From Ursus arctos (Eukaryota; Chordata; Mammalia; Carnivora; Ursidae): a stretch of DNA of 64,000 nucleotides. The position numbers were made by a program, and so were the translations under genes. The stretch spans positions 7,054,001-7,118,000 of the forward strand of contig NW_026622997.1 in the NCBI RefSeq assembly GCF_023065955.2. The letters are read 5' to 3'. Under the pieces are notes generated by a model. The model was not told the DNA's origin. It made no database searches and worked only from the letters and a program-made list of their open reading frames with translations. Shown here one piece after another: positions 23,156 through 34,984 of the stretch; the first letter of the stretch is position 1, and every line of letters starts with the position of its first letter.

Positions 23156-24590
23156 TGTACTTCACCATGAAAAACCAAGTGCCTAGGGACAAAAACTTTA
23201 AAAGAATATAGGAAAATGAAAGGTGTTCATTCTTGAAATTTAAGGGACTATTGTAATGTTTCCATGTACCATGTTATTAGAATATTATTTGTGCAGCAAT
23301 TAAAAAATCACTTTTTTTATGTTATTGCAATGTAGGACTGAGCCTATCCCTAAAAATACCAAAAGTGCCAATTAATGGATTCTGGCACAAGTCTACCTAT
23401 TCAGTTTAGTTGATTTCCAAAATAAAGCCAAGGGCACTAATTTAAAAATTTCTATTAAAGCAAATGAATATCTAGAACCATCTGGATGGAGGGGATCTGC
23501 AACAAACCCCAACAATTACTTCTGCAAAAACAATGTGCTAGCTAGCCTTCCTATAATAAACATTCTAGAAAAACTTCTGCTCTATATTTGGTGTCCCCTC
23601 CAGCTGCCTTCAAGCATTTACTCTAAGACCAGTCTACACACGGAAGACCATTGTTTAATTTTGTTCACTAATTTAAAGAAAAAAAAAATCCATTCCATCA
23701 AGCAAGGACTAGAAACCACAAAACCGCCTACATACATTCACTTATCAAGATCTGACTAATCAAGGTGTAGGACTTAAATCACTAGTACTAATGTACTAAT
23801 ATTCACTAGTTGCTGGTTTCTAAAGCAAATGAGCACCTAAAAAAAGTCTTTACTTAGGTATCTGCCACATTTCACAAATGTGGAGATTATATATATATAT
23901 ATATACAATATATATATATGTATATATTTATTATATACAGTTATATATATGATGTATTTGATACTTTCAACTAAAAGTGATGTCTGCTATTAACCATTAG
24001 TGATACTCTATGTTTAAAAACAATGCTTTAAAAACGTTACCAGATCATTAAAATATCCTAAAGTATTCTTGCTCTTTAGGTAATCACACTTTATATCTTA
24101 CTACATGTCTCCTTTATTGATTTTGTAACAGCATCATTTAAGACCTGAGATGTTCTTCATTCACAAGTTCACAAAAGAAACAAGTAAGTTGGTTTCAGCT
24201 GGACCTTTCTGCACTGCGGCAGGAGAGAAGGTGTCGCCAGTTGGTAAAACACTCCTAACGCAGGCCAAGGACAGAACTGTACATGGACCTTCAGATTCTG
24301 CTTCAGCTCCCACCCTAGTGGTCTGGGACAAAGTCACAGACACCAGCAAAACCCATAACATGCTGGGAAACAAGTTTCATTCTTTTATTCATCACCTAAC
24401 AAGCATTCACAGTTCTCTGGATTTGATTTACCTGTGGCCCCATTAGTCACAACCACAAGATTGACTTTCATCCAAGTAGACCTAAGCTACTCCTTGGAGA
24501 GGTACCAAGCTCTTAGACAAAATACAAAATGGAAGGAGCACAACAACGCCTCACAGTCTTCCACGATGAAAATACTCATATCATGAGAGA
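23156..24590. other. Unassigned, with a TA microsatellite
   Basis: No gene or named repeat was recognised. A (TA)n/(TG)-interrupted microsatellite spans about 23888-23952. The 98-codon frame at 24150-24446 has no recognisable domain. Confidence 0.4.
23888..23952. repeat. TA-rich microsatellite
   Basis: Runs of (TA)n are interrupted by 'caata', 'tgta' and 'cagt', making an imperfect dinucleotide tract of about 65 bp. Confidence 0.9.
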
Positions 24591-24591
24591 T

Positions 24592-24725
24592 ACAGTGCTA
24601 AGTGCTTGCGATCCATCATTTCCATTTAATCCACCCACAAGCCTAGGAGAACAGTACCGTCACTATTCCCATTGTTCAGAAGAAAACATTAAGGTTTAAA
24701 ATGAAGTTAAGAAGCTTTTGCCTAA
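24592..24725 (-). repeat. MIR fragment
   Basis: Reverse MIR: 'acagtgctaagtgcttgcg', 'tccatttaatccacccac', 'actattcccattgttcag'. Confidence 0.7.
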
Positions 24726-25615
24726 AATAACATCTAAAACAAGTAAAACAGTGAAGATCGGAATCCTGGGCTGTGACTTTTATCTGTCTTTGTTTCACTA
24801 TAATAAAATATAAAATGGCATCCATATTAGGAGGGAATAAGTAATGGTTTCCAAGCTGAAATTGCTTTATTCAAAGGCACTATCACTTAAAAATGTTTTC
24901 AATATAGCCAATTACTAAAGAGCAGAAAATTACAGATTTAAACCAGCACTCTCATTTCAGAATCAGCGAATTCAATTTTTGCCTAGAAAACAATACTCAC
25001 AAGTCACTTGCCAGGAAAGCAGAGCAGGCTCCTTGCAGAGCGTCCAGCTTAGTATTGACACAAACAGCACTTCTCGTCCAGACCCATTAATAACTGACAA
25101 ATTAACTACCTATACACTCAAGCTGGTTTCTCTTCAGGCTGACAGCTGGCCACATTCTTAGAGGAAACACACCCACTTCCACAGAGGAGGGACTTAAAAT
25201 AAGGGGGTAATTAGGGCACACAAGGGCTCCTACACTGCACACAACTGGAATATGGATTTTATTACCTTCCCTAAATGCTCAGAATTCTCTTACATATAAA
25301 GTCCAATTTAGCTAAATTCATCAATGATCAAATAGAAGTAATTTTAGCTTTCCCATATTTAATACTTCGAAATCCAAAGGTAATTTAAAGCTGCCTATAA
25401 AAACAGTATCAAGAACCTTCTTTTAGTCTCTCCAGCTGCCTCACTGAAATGTCTGAAACTATTCTATAATGGTCACATAACCAACCTCCCCCCTTGAATT
25501 CCAAAATATGCTCTATTTGGATACCGATTGGGTTCATCACTGAGGTAGGAAAAGGTAGTAAGAGGTTTTAATTCTTACTCTTAGCAGCAATGAGATATTT
25601 TCCAGGTAACTTCAA
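24726..25615. other. Unassigned sequence
   Basis: No gene, RNA or repeat was recognised with confidence. The open frame at 24979-25161 (60 codons) shows no domain. Confidence 0.4.
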
Positions 25616-25619
25616 TTCT

Positions 25620-26500
25620 AAAGAATTCAACAAATAGCTATTGCCCCATCTACAATGACTGAGGTTCTTTACTAAGTGCTGCAGGGGTATCAAGATAGGT
25701 AAGCCTCAGTTCTCAAGGAGTTTAATGTCCGGTAATAAGGATAAGCCAATAATCAATGAGCTGTAACATGCCGCAGAGGATTCAGAGGAGCTGAGGGCAC
25801 AGCTGGTAAAGGAGGGACCAGGAAGCCTTCCTAAAGTACCTGAAACTTGAGCTGGGTCATGATCAACAGTGGGAAAGCAGCAGAGCAAGACCCCACACAG
25901 GAGGATGCCATTCCCAGAAGTAAAAATGTGGGTACATGAGAAAGGTGAGGCAGGGTAAAAAAACAGTCAATCATCCATTAAGGCCAAACTTGTGATACAA
26001 ATAAGAGATAAAACTGTGATGATTTGTGGAAAGGCTAGAAAGCTAGTCTAAAGCATTTAAGTTAATTCATAGTATCAGTACAGAAGAAAATTGACCTCAT
26101 ATTTATATAAACTAGTAGGGAAGACTGAACACAGCACAATCAATGAGACTGCAAAATCCCGGGTGAGAATTAATGAAAACACAGACAGGGACAGTGGTAA
26201 TAAGAAGGGACAAGAATAGATCAGAAAAATAAAGAGAACACATGGTGATAAAGCGGTAATAGGGTAAAAAAAAAAAGTAGCAGAAAACCATTCAAAGAGA
26301 ACTGGTATTTTGAGCCTGGGTAACGAGAGACAAATCAAGCTAATAACAACTAGGAGTTGAAGTGAATGGGGGAAGGAGGGGTGTGGAGGTCAGGAGTGTA
26401 GATGTTTTTTTAACTTGTGTCGATTCTGAGATTTAGGGAGAACATCCAGGTAGAGATATCAAATGGACAACAAGAAATGCAGGCTGATTTAATTTTTGGA
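25620..26500 (-). repeat. L2 3' region, partly eroded
   Basis: Reverse L2 3' end at the left ('caacaaatagctattgcc', 'ctcaaggagtttaatg'), then 'ggaagccttcctaaagtacc' and 'cttgagctgggtcatg'. The far end near 26430-26490 ('aacatccaggtagagatatc') fits upstream L2. The middle part (about 25950-26330) is weak. Confidence 0.6.
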
Positions 26501-26549
26501 GGGTTAATTTTCCAATCCATAATGATGATTCCTAAATCTATATGATTTG

Positions 26550-26645
26550 TCAGAATCAACTAGGGAGCCTATTCAAAGCAAAGACCCCAGGCCCCACCTT
26601 AAAAAGTCCTGACTACACAGATTTCCATGGGACCCAGGAATACAC
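26550..26645. repeat. MER5-type hAT fragment
   Basis: 'cagaatcaactagggagcc' and 'gaccccaggccccacc' are typical MER5 internal text. The ends are missing. Confidence 0.55.
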
Positions 26646-27439
26646 AGTGTTCAGAAGCCAAGAATGGAGCCATTGCTCTACATGACTCTGCTCACTCTGC
26701 AGTTCATAATCTCCTGCTTTATAGTTCTGAATATACTTCCAGAACACACTCACTTGGATGGCATTTGCAGAATGTGAAACTAGTTCACCTCTCTGGAGGA
26801 CTGGAAACATACTTTCACATCTGAAAGTAATTATTTCTGTCTGTATCCCACTGGCTATGGGGAATGGCTTTGATATTCTACTACAGAACTGATGGCTTAG
26901 GTCTACAAGTGCCAACCACTACAACACAAAGATCAATTCTGCTCAAACCGTCTGTGACCAAGATAACTAATGATTCCATGACCACTAGATTAATGACACA
27001 TATAGCAAGCAGTTCTCTCTTTAAATGGTGGACAAAAGGATAACTTGCATAATCAAATATAAACCTTTCATAGATTTCAATAGCTTTCCTTCATATTTCA
27101 ACAGATTTCTTTCTCACTCTGAATCCTCTCAATACTCCTAACTCCTTTTCTCCTCAGGTTCAAGACACAAGTGAGGTCACTAAGCTCACAACTAAGCCAA
27201 CTGAAAACATTCAACCTGCCACTTTTACCAAAAGTAGAAAATGTTTTATTATATTTTGCTTCTAAAAAAATAATCAGGGAGGGGAAAAAAAGATCAAGTA
27301 TGGAATGAAAATCTGATATTACCAACCACGGGAATTTTTTTTTAATGTTTGTAATAAAAGAGCAAACATAGTTTAGTAATAGAATAACACCCTAACCCAA
27401 TTTATTCCGTTTTCTCCCTTTTGTTAAGAAAAAAAAGAA
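26646..27439. other. Unassigned sequence
   Basis: No gene or repeat was recognised. The minus-strand frame 26613-26915 (100 codons) has no visible domain and overlaps the MER5 fragment, so it is probably accidental. Confidence 0.35.
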
Positions 27440-27449
27440 AAAGTAAAAG

Positions 27450-27654
27450 GGGTGCCTGGGTGGCTCAGTCAGTTAAGCATCCGACTCTTGATTTCGGCTC
27501 AGGTCATGATTTCAGGGTTGTGAGATCGAGCCCTGTATCTGGCTCCGCACTCAGCATGGAGTCTACTTGCCCCTCTCCCTCTGCTCCTCCCCCCACTTGC
27601 TCTCTCTCTCTCTCTCTCACAAATATAAAAAAAAAAAAATTCTTTTTAAAAAAA
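27450..27654 (+). mobile_element. CAN-SINE
   Basis: The head 'ggtgcctgggtggctcag' and the 'cctctccctctgctcctcc' 3' part are followed by a (CT)n run and A-tail. A short TSD, agtaaaag, lies at about 27442-27449 and 27656-27663. Confidence 0.93.
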
Positions 27655-27699
27655 TAGTAAAAGACAAAATTTTTTACACACTCATTATTGATAACGGTG

Positions 27700-27783
27700 C
27701 TATCTTTACACATTTGTTTAATTCTTACAGTTGTCTCATTATGTAGGTAATCTCATTATCCTCATTCTGCTGAGGAGAAAGAC
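27700..27783 (-). repeat. MIR fragment
   Basis: Reverse MIR: 'tgtttaattcttacag', 'attatgtaggtaatctcatt', 'tgaggagaaag'. It stops where the 146-bp duplicated block begins. Confidence 0.55.
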
Positions 27784-27929
27784 ACATCTTCAACCAGTGT
27801 CTGGAGATAATAATGATACTCTAATAGTCACTTTAGTCATTTCCACGACTTAACTATAAAGATTTGTACTGTCTCTCCTGCTAGTGTTCTTCCATCCTAC
27901 ATGCAAGTTTCTTCACCACTTCCCAGATC
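27784..27929 (+). repeat. 146-bp duplicated block, copy 2
   Basis: Direct copy of 22480-22625, about 90 percent identical, with scattered substitutions and one small shift near the 3' end ('gttcttcaccc' versus 'gtttcttcacc'). It abuts MIR sequence on its left. Origin unknown. Confidence 0.9.
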
Positions 27930-28044
27930 TCTGAAACTACTAGGTCTCTAGAACTGCTATTGAAAATGGAACTTGCTTACGGCTTTAACAATGAGAAACA
28001 GCCCAAATAAAACTTGTCTTCAAGTGTGAAAAAAAGGAAAGGGG

Positions 28045-28185
28045 GGGCTGGAAATCATTGGGGGCAGGTGCTCCTGGGGGATGAAGACCAGGAATGCTGG
28101 TGGCACTGCAATGCCTGGAACAGTCCTGCACAGTCAAATATTGTGCTATGTCCCTCACAATTTTCAGAAGTCCAGTGCATTAAAA
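28045..28185 (+). repeat. MER20-type hAT fragment
   Basis: 'gaccaggaatgctggtgg', 'tgcaatgcctggaacagtcc' and 'caaatattgtgctatgtccc' follow MER20 order. The terminal inverted repeats are lost. Confidence 0.5.
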
Positions 28186-29285
28186 AACAAAACAAAATAA
28201 AACAAACTTTTCTAATTATCTGAGTATAGATCCTAACTAGGTTTTTACGTGGGCACAAAGTATGTGTGTGTACAGATTATGTGTTAAGGAAAAGTACTAT
28301 TTTATTTGAAATTTACCCAAACTGGACTATTTTAAAAAATGAGGATACCATGCCAAGGCCACTAGTGCTTGTAGAGCTGCCACTGCCACTCACAGGTGGC
28401 ACAGCTTGGGTTCACAGACATCACACCTGGGATTCTAGGTTAGGTACACACGGCCGAGCACTTCATCAAATGTTCTAATGCAACAGCATCTACGTGTTCA
28501 CACCCAGAAACATGAATTCTCCGCACACACAACTTTCACTTCTGTTTTTAGTTGTAGTAAAGACATTATATAGATTTTTTTAAATGTGTGTAGTTATGTT
28601 ATCCATGAATTTAAGATTGTTAAGGCACCAAATACACATGAAATGACCACATGGACCCCTGATATAGTGGAGGCTTAGTGAAAGTGCTATTTAAAAAATG
28701 GCATATAAATATTACCTGTCTTTCTCAATTCAACATGATGCAAGTCAAGCTACGTAGTTCCCAAGCCTCAGGAAATCCTGACTGAATCTCAGCTTGGTCA
28801 GCAGTTTGGACTACGTAAATCTGAGGACAGGCACCAACTGATCAAGGCAATTTTGTATTGTATACTTCAGTTCTTTTCATATTGAAGCTTAATTTTTAAA
28901 TTTATGGTCATTTCTGAAGAAACATACAAAATAAAACTAATTAAAAAGAATTTTAAAGCAGGAGGAAATGGCATTAAAATATTCAAAATGCAAAAATTTT
29001 TAAAAGCCTTGCAAAGAAATATAAAAAATAAAGTTAGAAATATGCTTCACAATTCTTAAAGGTCGATTCTACATGGGATACACATATATGGTTGCTTAAA
29101 CCCAATAAGTAAATATTACATCTAGAAGTATTATAACACTAAATTATGTATTTAAGCATTTTCTACCAATTTTACTTATCAGTCAACTTGCTTTACATCT
29201 CTAATTCCTTTATCATTATGACAAAAAAGATTTCATTTTTATACCAAGCCACCAGCATAAGTAAGAGATAAGTAGGATTAAAAAG
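28186..29285. other. Unassigned AT-rich sequence
   Basis: No gene, RNA or repeat was recognised. The CA microsatellite at 29291-29331 follows. Confidence 0.4.
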
Positions 29286-29290
29286 TGCTA

Positions 29291-29331
29291 GACACACACA
29301 CACACGCACACACACACACACACACACACAT
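29291..29331. repeat. CA microsatellite
   Basis: About 20 CA units with a single 'cg' interruption, followed by a T-rich run. Confidence 0.95.
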
Positions 29332-29433
29332 TTTTTGTTGTTTAATTTTCCTAATCATGGGGGAGGAGGAAACATGCATACAGCTTCCTCTACACTGTTC
29401 CCATACAGTGAAGGTTTTTAAAAACCACCTTAG

Positions 29434-29596
29434 GCGTGCCAGGTGCGCAGTCATTAAGCTTCTGCCTTCGGCTCAGGGCGTGATCCTGGCGTTCTCGAGC
29501 CCCACATCAGGCTCCTCCACTAGGAACCTGCTTCTTCCTCTCCCACTCCCCCTGCTTGTGTTCCCTCTCTCGCTGGCTGTCCCTCTCTCTGTCTAA

Positions 29597-29635
<39 letters not shown>

Positions 29636-29655
29636 ATCTTTAAAAAAAAAAAAAA
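29434..29655 (+). mobile_element. CAN-SINE with long TAAA tail (first of a tandem pair)
   Basis: The head is diverged ('ggcgtgccaggtgcgcag') but the ursid-type body is clear ('cttcttcctctcccactcc', 'ctctcgctggctgtccc'). The tail holds about eleven AATA/TAAA units at 29596-29638, then 'tcttt' and an A-run. A second SINE follows within 15 bp. Confidence 0.9.
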
Positions 29656-29667
29656 AACCCACATCAG

Positions 29668-29855
29668 GGGCGCCTGGTGGCTCAGTCGCTTAAGAGACTG
29701 CCTTCAGCTCAGCTCCTGGGATCCAGCCCCTGAGACCCTGCTCAGCAGGGACTCTGCTTGTCCCTCTCCCTCTGCCCCTCCCCCCCACTCATGTGCACGT
29801 GCACACATGCGCTCGCTCTAATAAATAAAATCTTTAAAAAAAAAACACACAGCAA
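29668..29855 (+). mobile_element. CAN-SINE (second of a tandem pair)
   Basis: 'gggcgcctggtggctcag', an older-type body and 'aataaaatcttt' tail are present. The target-like 'accCAC..' sequence recurs before, between and after the two SINEs (29425-29434, 29656-29667, 29847-29858), which suggests the second inserted at the A-tail junction of the first. Confidence 0.88.
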
Positions 29856-30257
29856 TTTCTTTGACAAAACTTAGTACCTTAACAAAGATACACTGTTTAA
29901 GATTCTTGATTCTTGATAACCACATGGCTAAATGTGTATAAAAGGGGAAAAATTCGTATCTCTCAAGACTTTCAGACACAGAAACACTGCCTCTGAGCAG
30001 TTACGGTTAAGCAGTGTTCAATAAATGCTATTTTGTTAGTTACATTCACTCTTTCAACTATCTTTGGAATTATTAGCCTTCACTTCACTGAACAGGACAC
30101 GAAAACATTATGCTTATTAATATCAATAAAAATTTTGGTTTCCTTTCTGAACTAATTACACTTACATGGAGTTAACAAAAGTAAATAAAATCATGACAAT
30201 TTTAAACATGTTTTTAAAAACTTATTTCATCTTTTCTCCAGCAAAAGTTAACCGGAA

Positions 30258-30450
30258 GGACACCTGGGTGGCTCAGTCAGTTAAGCGTCTGCCTTCAGCT
30301 CAGGTCATGATACCAGGGTCCTGGGATGGAGCCCCATATCCAGCTCCTTGCTCAGTGGGGGAGCGTGCTTCTCCCTCTGCCTGCTGCTCCCCCTGCTTAT
30401 GCTCTCTCTCTCTCTCTCTGACAAATAAATAAATAAAATCCTTTTAAAAA
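30258..30450 (+). mobile_element. CAN-SINE
   Basis: 'gacacctgggtggctcag', 'ccttcagctcaggtcatg', a (CT)n run and 'aaataaataaataaaatcc' are present. A decayed TSD ('agttaacc..' / 'agttgtaacc..') surrounds it. Confidence 0.92.
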
Positions 30451-30705
30451 ATAGTTGTAACCAGAATTAGTACAAAGAAAAAAAACCTGATCTGATTTCA
30501 CCTTCTTTTCCCTTTTCCTATTTTATAATAAAGTAATAGCCCTAATATAGGTGATAGTTCAAGTATTCTGAAGTAAAAGACCTAGATAAAACAGGAAACT
30601 GGACATTAAATCTTTAAAGAAGTGTTTTATGTTCTAATATGCCTTAAACTTATCAGAAAAATAAACCCTAATTCCAGGAAATCTGTGATTGAAAAATAGA
30701 AAGTA

Positions 30706-30894
30706 GGGGCGCCTGGGTGGCTAAGTAGGTTAAGTGTCTGTCTTAAGCTCAGGTCATGATCCTAGGACTCTGGGACTGAACCCCAAATGGGGCTCTCTGC
30801 TCTGTGGGGAACCTGCTTCTCCCTCTCCCTCTGCCTGCCACTCAGCCTGCTTGTGCTCTCTCTGTCAAAGAAATAAATAAACTCTTTAAATAAA
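30706..30894 (+). mobile_element. CAN-SINE
   Basis: 'ggggcgcctgggtggctaag', the body 'ctgcttctccctctcc', and an 'aaataaataaactctttaaa' tail are present. An approximate TSD 'aaaaatagaaagtag' recurs in mutated form after the tail. Confidence 0.92.
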
Positions 30895-33310
30895 AAATCT
30901 AAAAAGTCGTAAAACCAAAATTAAGATGCCGTGTCTTGGACTGCTTTAAAATAAATAAATAAATAACATAAAGCAGAATCCCAAGGGTTAATTTTACTTT
31001 AACTTTATTGTACATATATTCTAAAAGTAAGCAAATATTTTGGCATTATAAATCCTTTTCATCTACGTTAGTGGGAACCTATAAAGCAACTTCTCATGTA
31101 ATAAAATTGGTTTCTTTAATTCTTCTTGTGCAATAGTAAGTCCACAAAAATTATGTGTTGATTTCTTAGGTATTATGTCCCTTCATTTTCTAAAGAATGG
31201 AAGCATAAAATAAGACGATATAAACTGCTGACAGTTTAAATTTCAAAATCGAAATTATAAACCTATTATTTTTATTTGTAACTCTGAAAAGTATATGTAA
31301 AAATAGATAAACAAACTATCATACTATTCTAAGATGACAATTTGGGAGCACTCTGGGAGCAAAAAAAGAAATACTGTTCAAGCTTTTCTATAAATCACAG
31401 CAAAACATAGTATTTGGGTCCAAAAACAGAAATCCTCGTCAGTGGCACAATTCAAAAAGACAAACTTCTGCTTCAACATTCTAAGGTTGTGTGGAAAAAA
31501 ATCAATTCTCACAATGGTTTTTATTAAACGTAGTCTCTGAAGTGCAAAGCAACTGCAAAACTCAAGCGTAATTATCAGGGACTAAGAAGTGAAGATGCTA
31601 TCTACTTGAGCCACCTGGTGGTTTACTTCCCTCACTGCATGGATAAACACCTTTGCTATGCACACAACCTTGAACTGGCTACTACATTATGTTTCACTTT
31701 CGGTGCCAAGACCAAAAAGAATTTACACTTACCAAAATTTAGAAACAGTGTAGGTCACAAGGCACAATTCCACTCAGAAGCACTTAAAAAAATTCACAGG
31801 GCTAAACATGGAATCCACACCTGAAAATTTACCATAGCAGGCCTCTTATAATTGTTTTTATGCCTTTTCAACAGTGTTTGACGCCTACACTAAGTGTTGA
31901 ATCCAAAACAAATTCAAAGTAACTGTAGATCACACAGCAGACTTGCCTGTGGTTTATTTACCTCTTGCCCAGGTCTGGGCAGTTCAGAACATAGCAAATT
32001 TAACTTCTAATAGGGCACTGTCTTAACTGTCAGCAAGGTGGCAATAGGTGCTCCAAGACATCACTTAAAAAACAGAAAAGTTAAACAAGGTATACTCTGT
32101 CAACAAGAGGAAAGTTGCAGAATGCCAATCTTTACAACTCTCTGTTTGACATCAAGTTATGTCAACCAAAAGAATTCCCGAAGAGATTCTTCTGGTGCTC
32201 AAATTTTATAAAAGCAGAGTATGTCCAAGTATACCTTTATCTTAAAATGTAACAGCCTAGCAGCTAGAGTGCATTAGACAATAGCCATGACAATCCTAAT
32301 GATGAGGATTACATAAAACTTGATTCTAAATGGATACCGGGGGTGGGGAGGGTGGGGAACAGTGACAATTTGAGTCTTTTAATTAGACCGGTGAGGTGAA
32401 CTGGGTACAGCAACAGTCTCACACCCTTCCTTGGAGAGGCAACTTCCTCACTCTAGGCTTCAGTGATCTCTTCAATGGAGAACCAATAAAACTCAGCAGT
32501 AAAGATCAGCTATTAGCAAACTCACACATACGTTATAACCACTACTCTCCATTACTGATTTTATTGGGAGGTTACTAGGCACAGCTGCACCCCCTCGTCA
32601 AAGTGCTCTGTGCTCCTGACTCATCTCAGTGATCCGAGGCCGCACAACTTGCCCAGTGGAAACACTGAATGGATAGGAAGCTCTCAAAGGATGGCTCTAT
32701 TCATCTTCCAGCTCAGGTTCTTGGTGGAGGCTAGGCTGCTATTAAAAGACTAGTTTCCTGAGGAAGGTAGATAGTTTTAGGAAAAGACCATTTGGCTGCA
32801 AAGCAGATGCTCTTTTGCCAACTGTTTCTCCAGCTCCCTGTGTGGTCTTGAGTTAAGTTGCTAAACCTGACCACGTCAATGGCCAGGTCTATAAAAATGA
32901 CCATGTTTCCCGTAAAAAGGCCTCCCTGGTTCTGCACCGTTTGCCTTCATGGGAAAGCACCACAGCTTGAGAAGTTCTGGCTCTGCTGTGAGCACATCAA
33001 AAAGTGAGACACACACTCAGAACATTGTCATGGGACACTTTCCTCACTGCCAATCAAAGGGTCTCATTTCCTTGAAATGCTCAAGCATTTCAATTTTCAA
33101 AACTTCCTAATTCTAGGTGCTACTATGAAATAAACAGCATTGTGCGAAAAACAATGGCACCTTTGATGTAAGGTCTGCAACAAAGCAGGAATGGCAAAGG
33201 AAAAATACTACTTAAGAAGCAATCCTACTCTTAGTCTCTTCTCCATTTGCAGGGCCAAAAGGCAGATTTGTTTCAGTCTTTTATTTCTTCAAGAAATTAT
33301 TAAGAAACAA
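30895..33310. other. Unassigned sequence, 2.4 kb
   Basis: No gene or repeat was recognised with confidence. The open frames 31606-31824 (72 codons) and 32396-32578 (60 codons) have no identifiable domain or splice context. A G-rich patch lies at 32339-32359. This is among the longest stretches without recognisable repeats, so conserved non-coding sequence is possible but untested. Confidence 0.4.
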
Positions 33311-33314
33311 GGGT

Positions 33315-33400
33315 ATCAGTGGAAAGACATGAGCTTTAGAGTCAGAAGGCCTGGGCTCAAATCCCAGCTGTCATCTACCACTGGGGAGATGCAACACAAT
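33315..33400 (+). repeat. MIR fragment
   Basis: Plus-strand MIR: 'gagctttagagtcagaagg' then 'cctgggctcaaatccc'. Confidence 0.75.
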
Positions 33401-34652
33401 CATTCTTGTCCCCATCTACACCGAGGAAATAGCGCACATCGTCCCACAGGCTCATCACCGCATAGCAAGTGTGTGGAATTTGCTAAATTAAGCAGCCACT
33501 GGAAGCTGAGACTGAAACTGGCTGATAAAAGAAGGAACAAAGAATGCAGAACTTGCACCAAGAGCAAGAGGGTAAATTTCCTTCATCATGATGAGAAATC
33601 TGGATCTGTACATATATTTGTACATGTATATGTAATATACATATACATACATATACATATACAATATATACAATATACAATACACATACATGTAATCCCT
33701 AAGGGATTATGTGTTTCCTGAAAAAAGGGGCTGTCTTGTTAACAGGTGTCTCATTAACAGGAAAAAACAGTTGTTAGAAAATGAAATATGTTCAAAATAT
33801 TAAGAGAGGCTTTGAGGGCCCTGCTATTAACTAATACACTCTGTTTCTCCTTCATTGACACAGCTTTCCATCTGTTTATTTTTCTTTTCTACAATGTGAA
33901 AGCATGCTAGGACTCTTCAATGACTAGAAGGTCCAAGGTTATATCAATTGTTAATCAGGTCCCAGAAATCACTGGATTGGAAACAAAGAATGAGGGAAGT
34001 GAGCATGAAGACAAGTGGAGCTACAAAAAAAATTTTATTTATTGACACAGGGTATTTTATAGAATCAGAAAATTATGATTGACCTTGTGAAAGTAGCAAA
34101 GATTAGAACTATTATATCTCTACACCACATCAGAATAACTTCTATACCACATCAGACTTCTCATCAAGTTTGAGAAAAACTAAGCATTGTACACTTTTTG
34201 TTGAAATACAAACAGCACACATCATGGATTCTAAACCAGTAGAATTATACTAGTTTGTATGGTGCCTCTAGCCTATCCCTAATACCACTTTTAGTTAGAA
34301 TGGGAAGACACAGAAAAGAGCCATTTATGAAGCTGATAATTCAGGTAAGGTGAACGTCTGCCACTGCTACTTTAGAGAATATAGTATCCTATTTCATAAA
34401 GTTAAATCTCTAATTTTTAACAATCTATTCATTTGGAAGTTAATTTGAATATTTTAAATATTCAGAAATGCAATTTGAAAATGCAACTTCCTAAAGTATA
34501 TAAAAGACTTCATAATCCAATATTGTTTATTTCTTACCTGGTAGTAATGGTATAAATATTCAATCTAATTTAGTTTGTGTTTTTAACTTTCATATCTACA
34601 ATACATGGTGTTGTGTATTTAATAATGGAGATTTCCTTAAAACTCATTTAAT
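33401..34652. other. Unassigned, with a TA/CATA microsatellite
   Basis: The open frame 33191-33721 (176 codons) overlaps a MIR and then runs into an 'atacatat' microsatellite (33605-33690), which supplies a repetitive His/Ile/Tyr tail, so it is not a gene. The remainder is AT-rich and unassigned. Confidence 0.45.
33605..33690. repeat. Imperfect CATA/TA microsatellite
   Basis: Repeated 'atacatatac' and 'aatatacaat' units over about 85 bp. Confidence 0.9.
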
Positions 34653-34670
34653 AAAAAAATTCTAGTTCTA

Positions 34671-34832
34671 GGGGAGCCTGGGTGGCTCAGTCGGTTAAGT
34701 GGTTAAGCGTCTGCCTTCGGCTCAGGTCACGATCCCAGGGTCCCGGCATCGAGCCCCACATCAGACCCCCTGTTCAGCAGGGAGCCTGCTCTTCTATCTC
34801 GCTCTCTCTCTCAAACAAATAAAAAAACCTTT
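34671..34832 (+). mobile_element. Young CAN-SINE with internal head duplication
   Basis: The head 'gagcctgggtggctcag' is present, and 'ggttaag' is tandemly duplicated ('ggttaagtggttaagcg'). The CT-rich 3' part is short. A perfect 18-bp TSD, aaaaaaattctagttcta, lies at 34653-34670 and 34833-34850. Total length is only about 162 bp because the CT-rich part is deleted. Confidence 0.96.
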
Positions 34833-34984
34833 AAAAAAATTCTAGTTCTATGAATGCAAATCAAAATTAAGCATTATACTGAAAGCTCACTGGGAACCCA
34901 AAATAAGTTAACTCCGTGACACAACTCACCGGCAGCTAGAAATCTTTATAAAATGTAAATCAGATATCATTCCATTAGCTTCCC

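Noticed and set aside
24150..24446. 98-codon plus-strand frame considered as a small gene
   Set aside because: There is no recognisable domain, no matching splice sites and no promoter features. The length is within chance for this much sequence.
29291..29638. Microsatellite cluster considered as a CRISPR-like or satellite array
   Set aside because: CA and TAAA runs are ordinary simple repeats; the TAAA run is a CAN-SINE tail. No spaced direct repeats are present.
33191..33721. 176-codon open frame on the plus strand
   Set aside because: It begins upstream of a MIR, passes through it and ends in a CATA/TA microsatellite that supplies a repetitive His/Ile/Tyr tail. There is no domain and no splice context.
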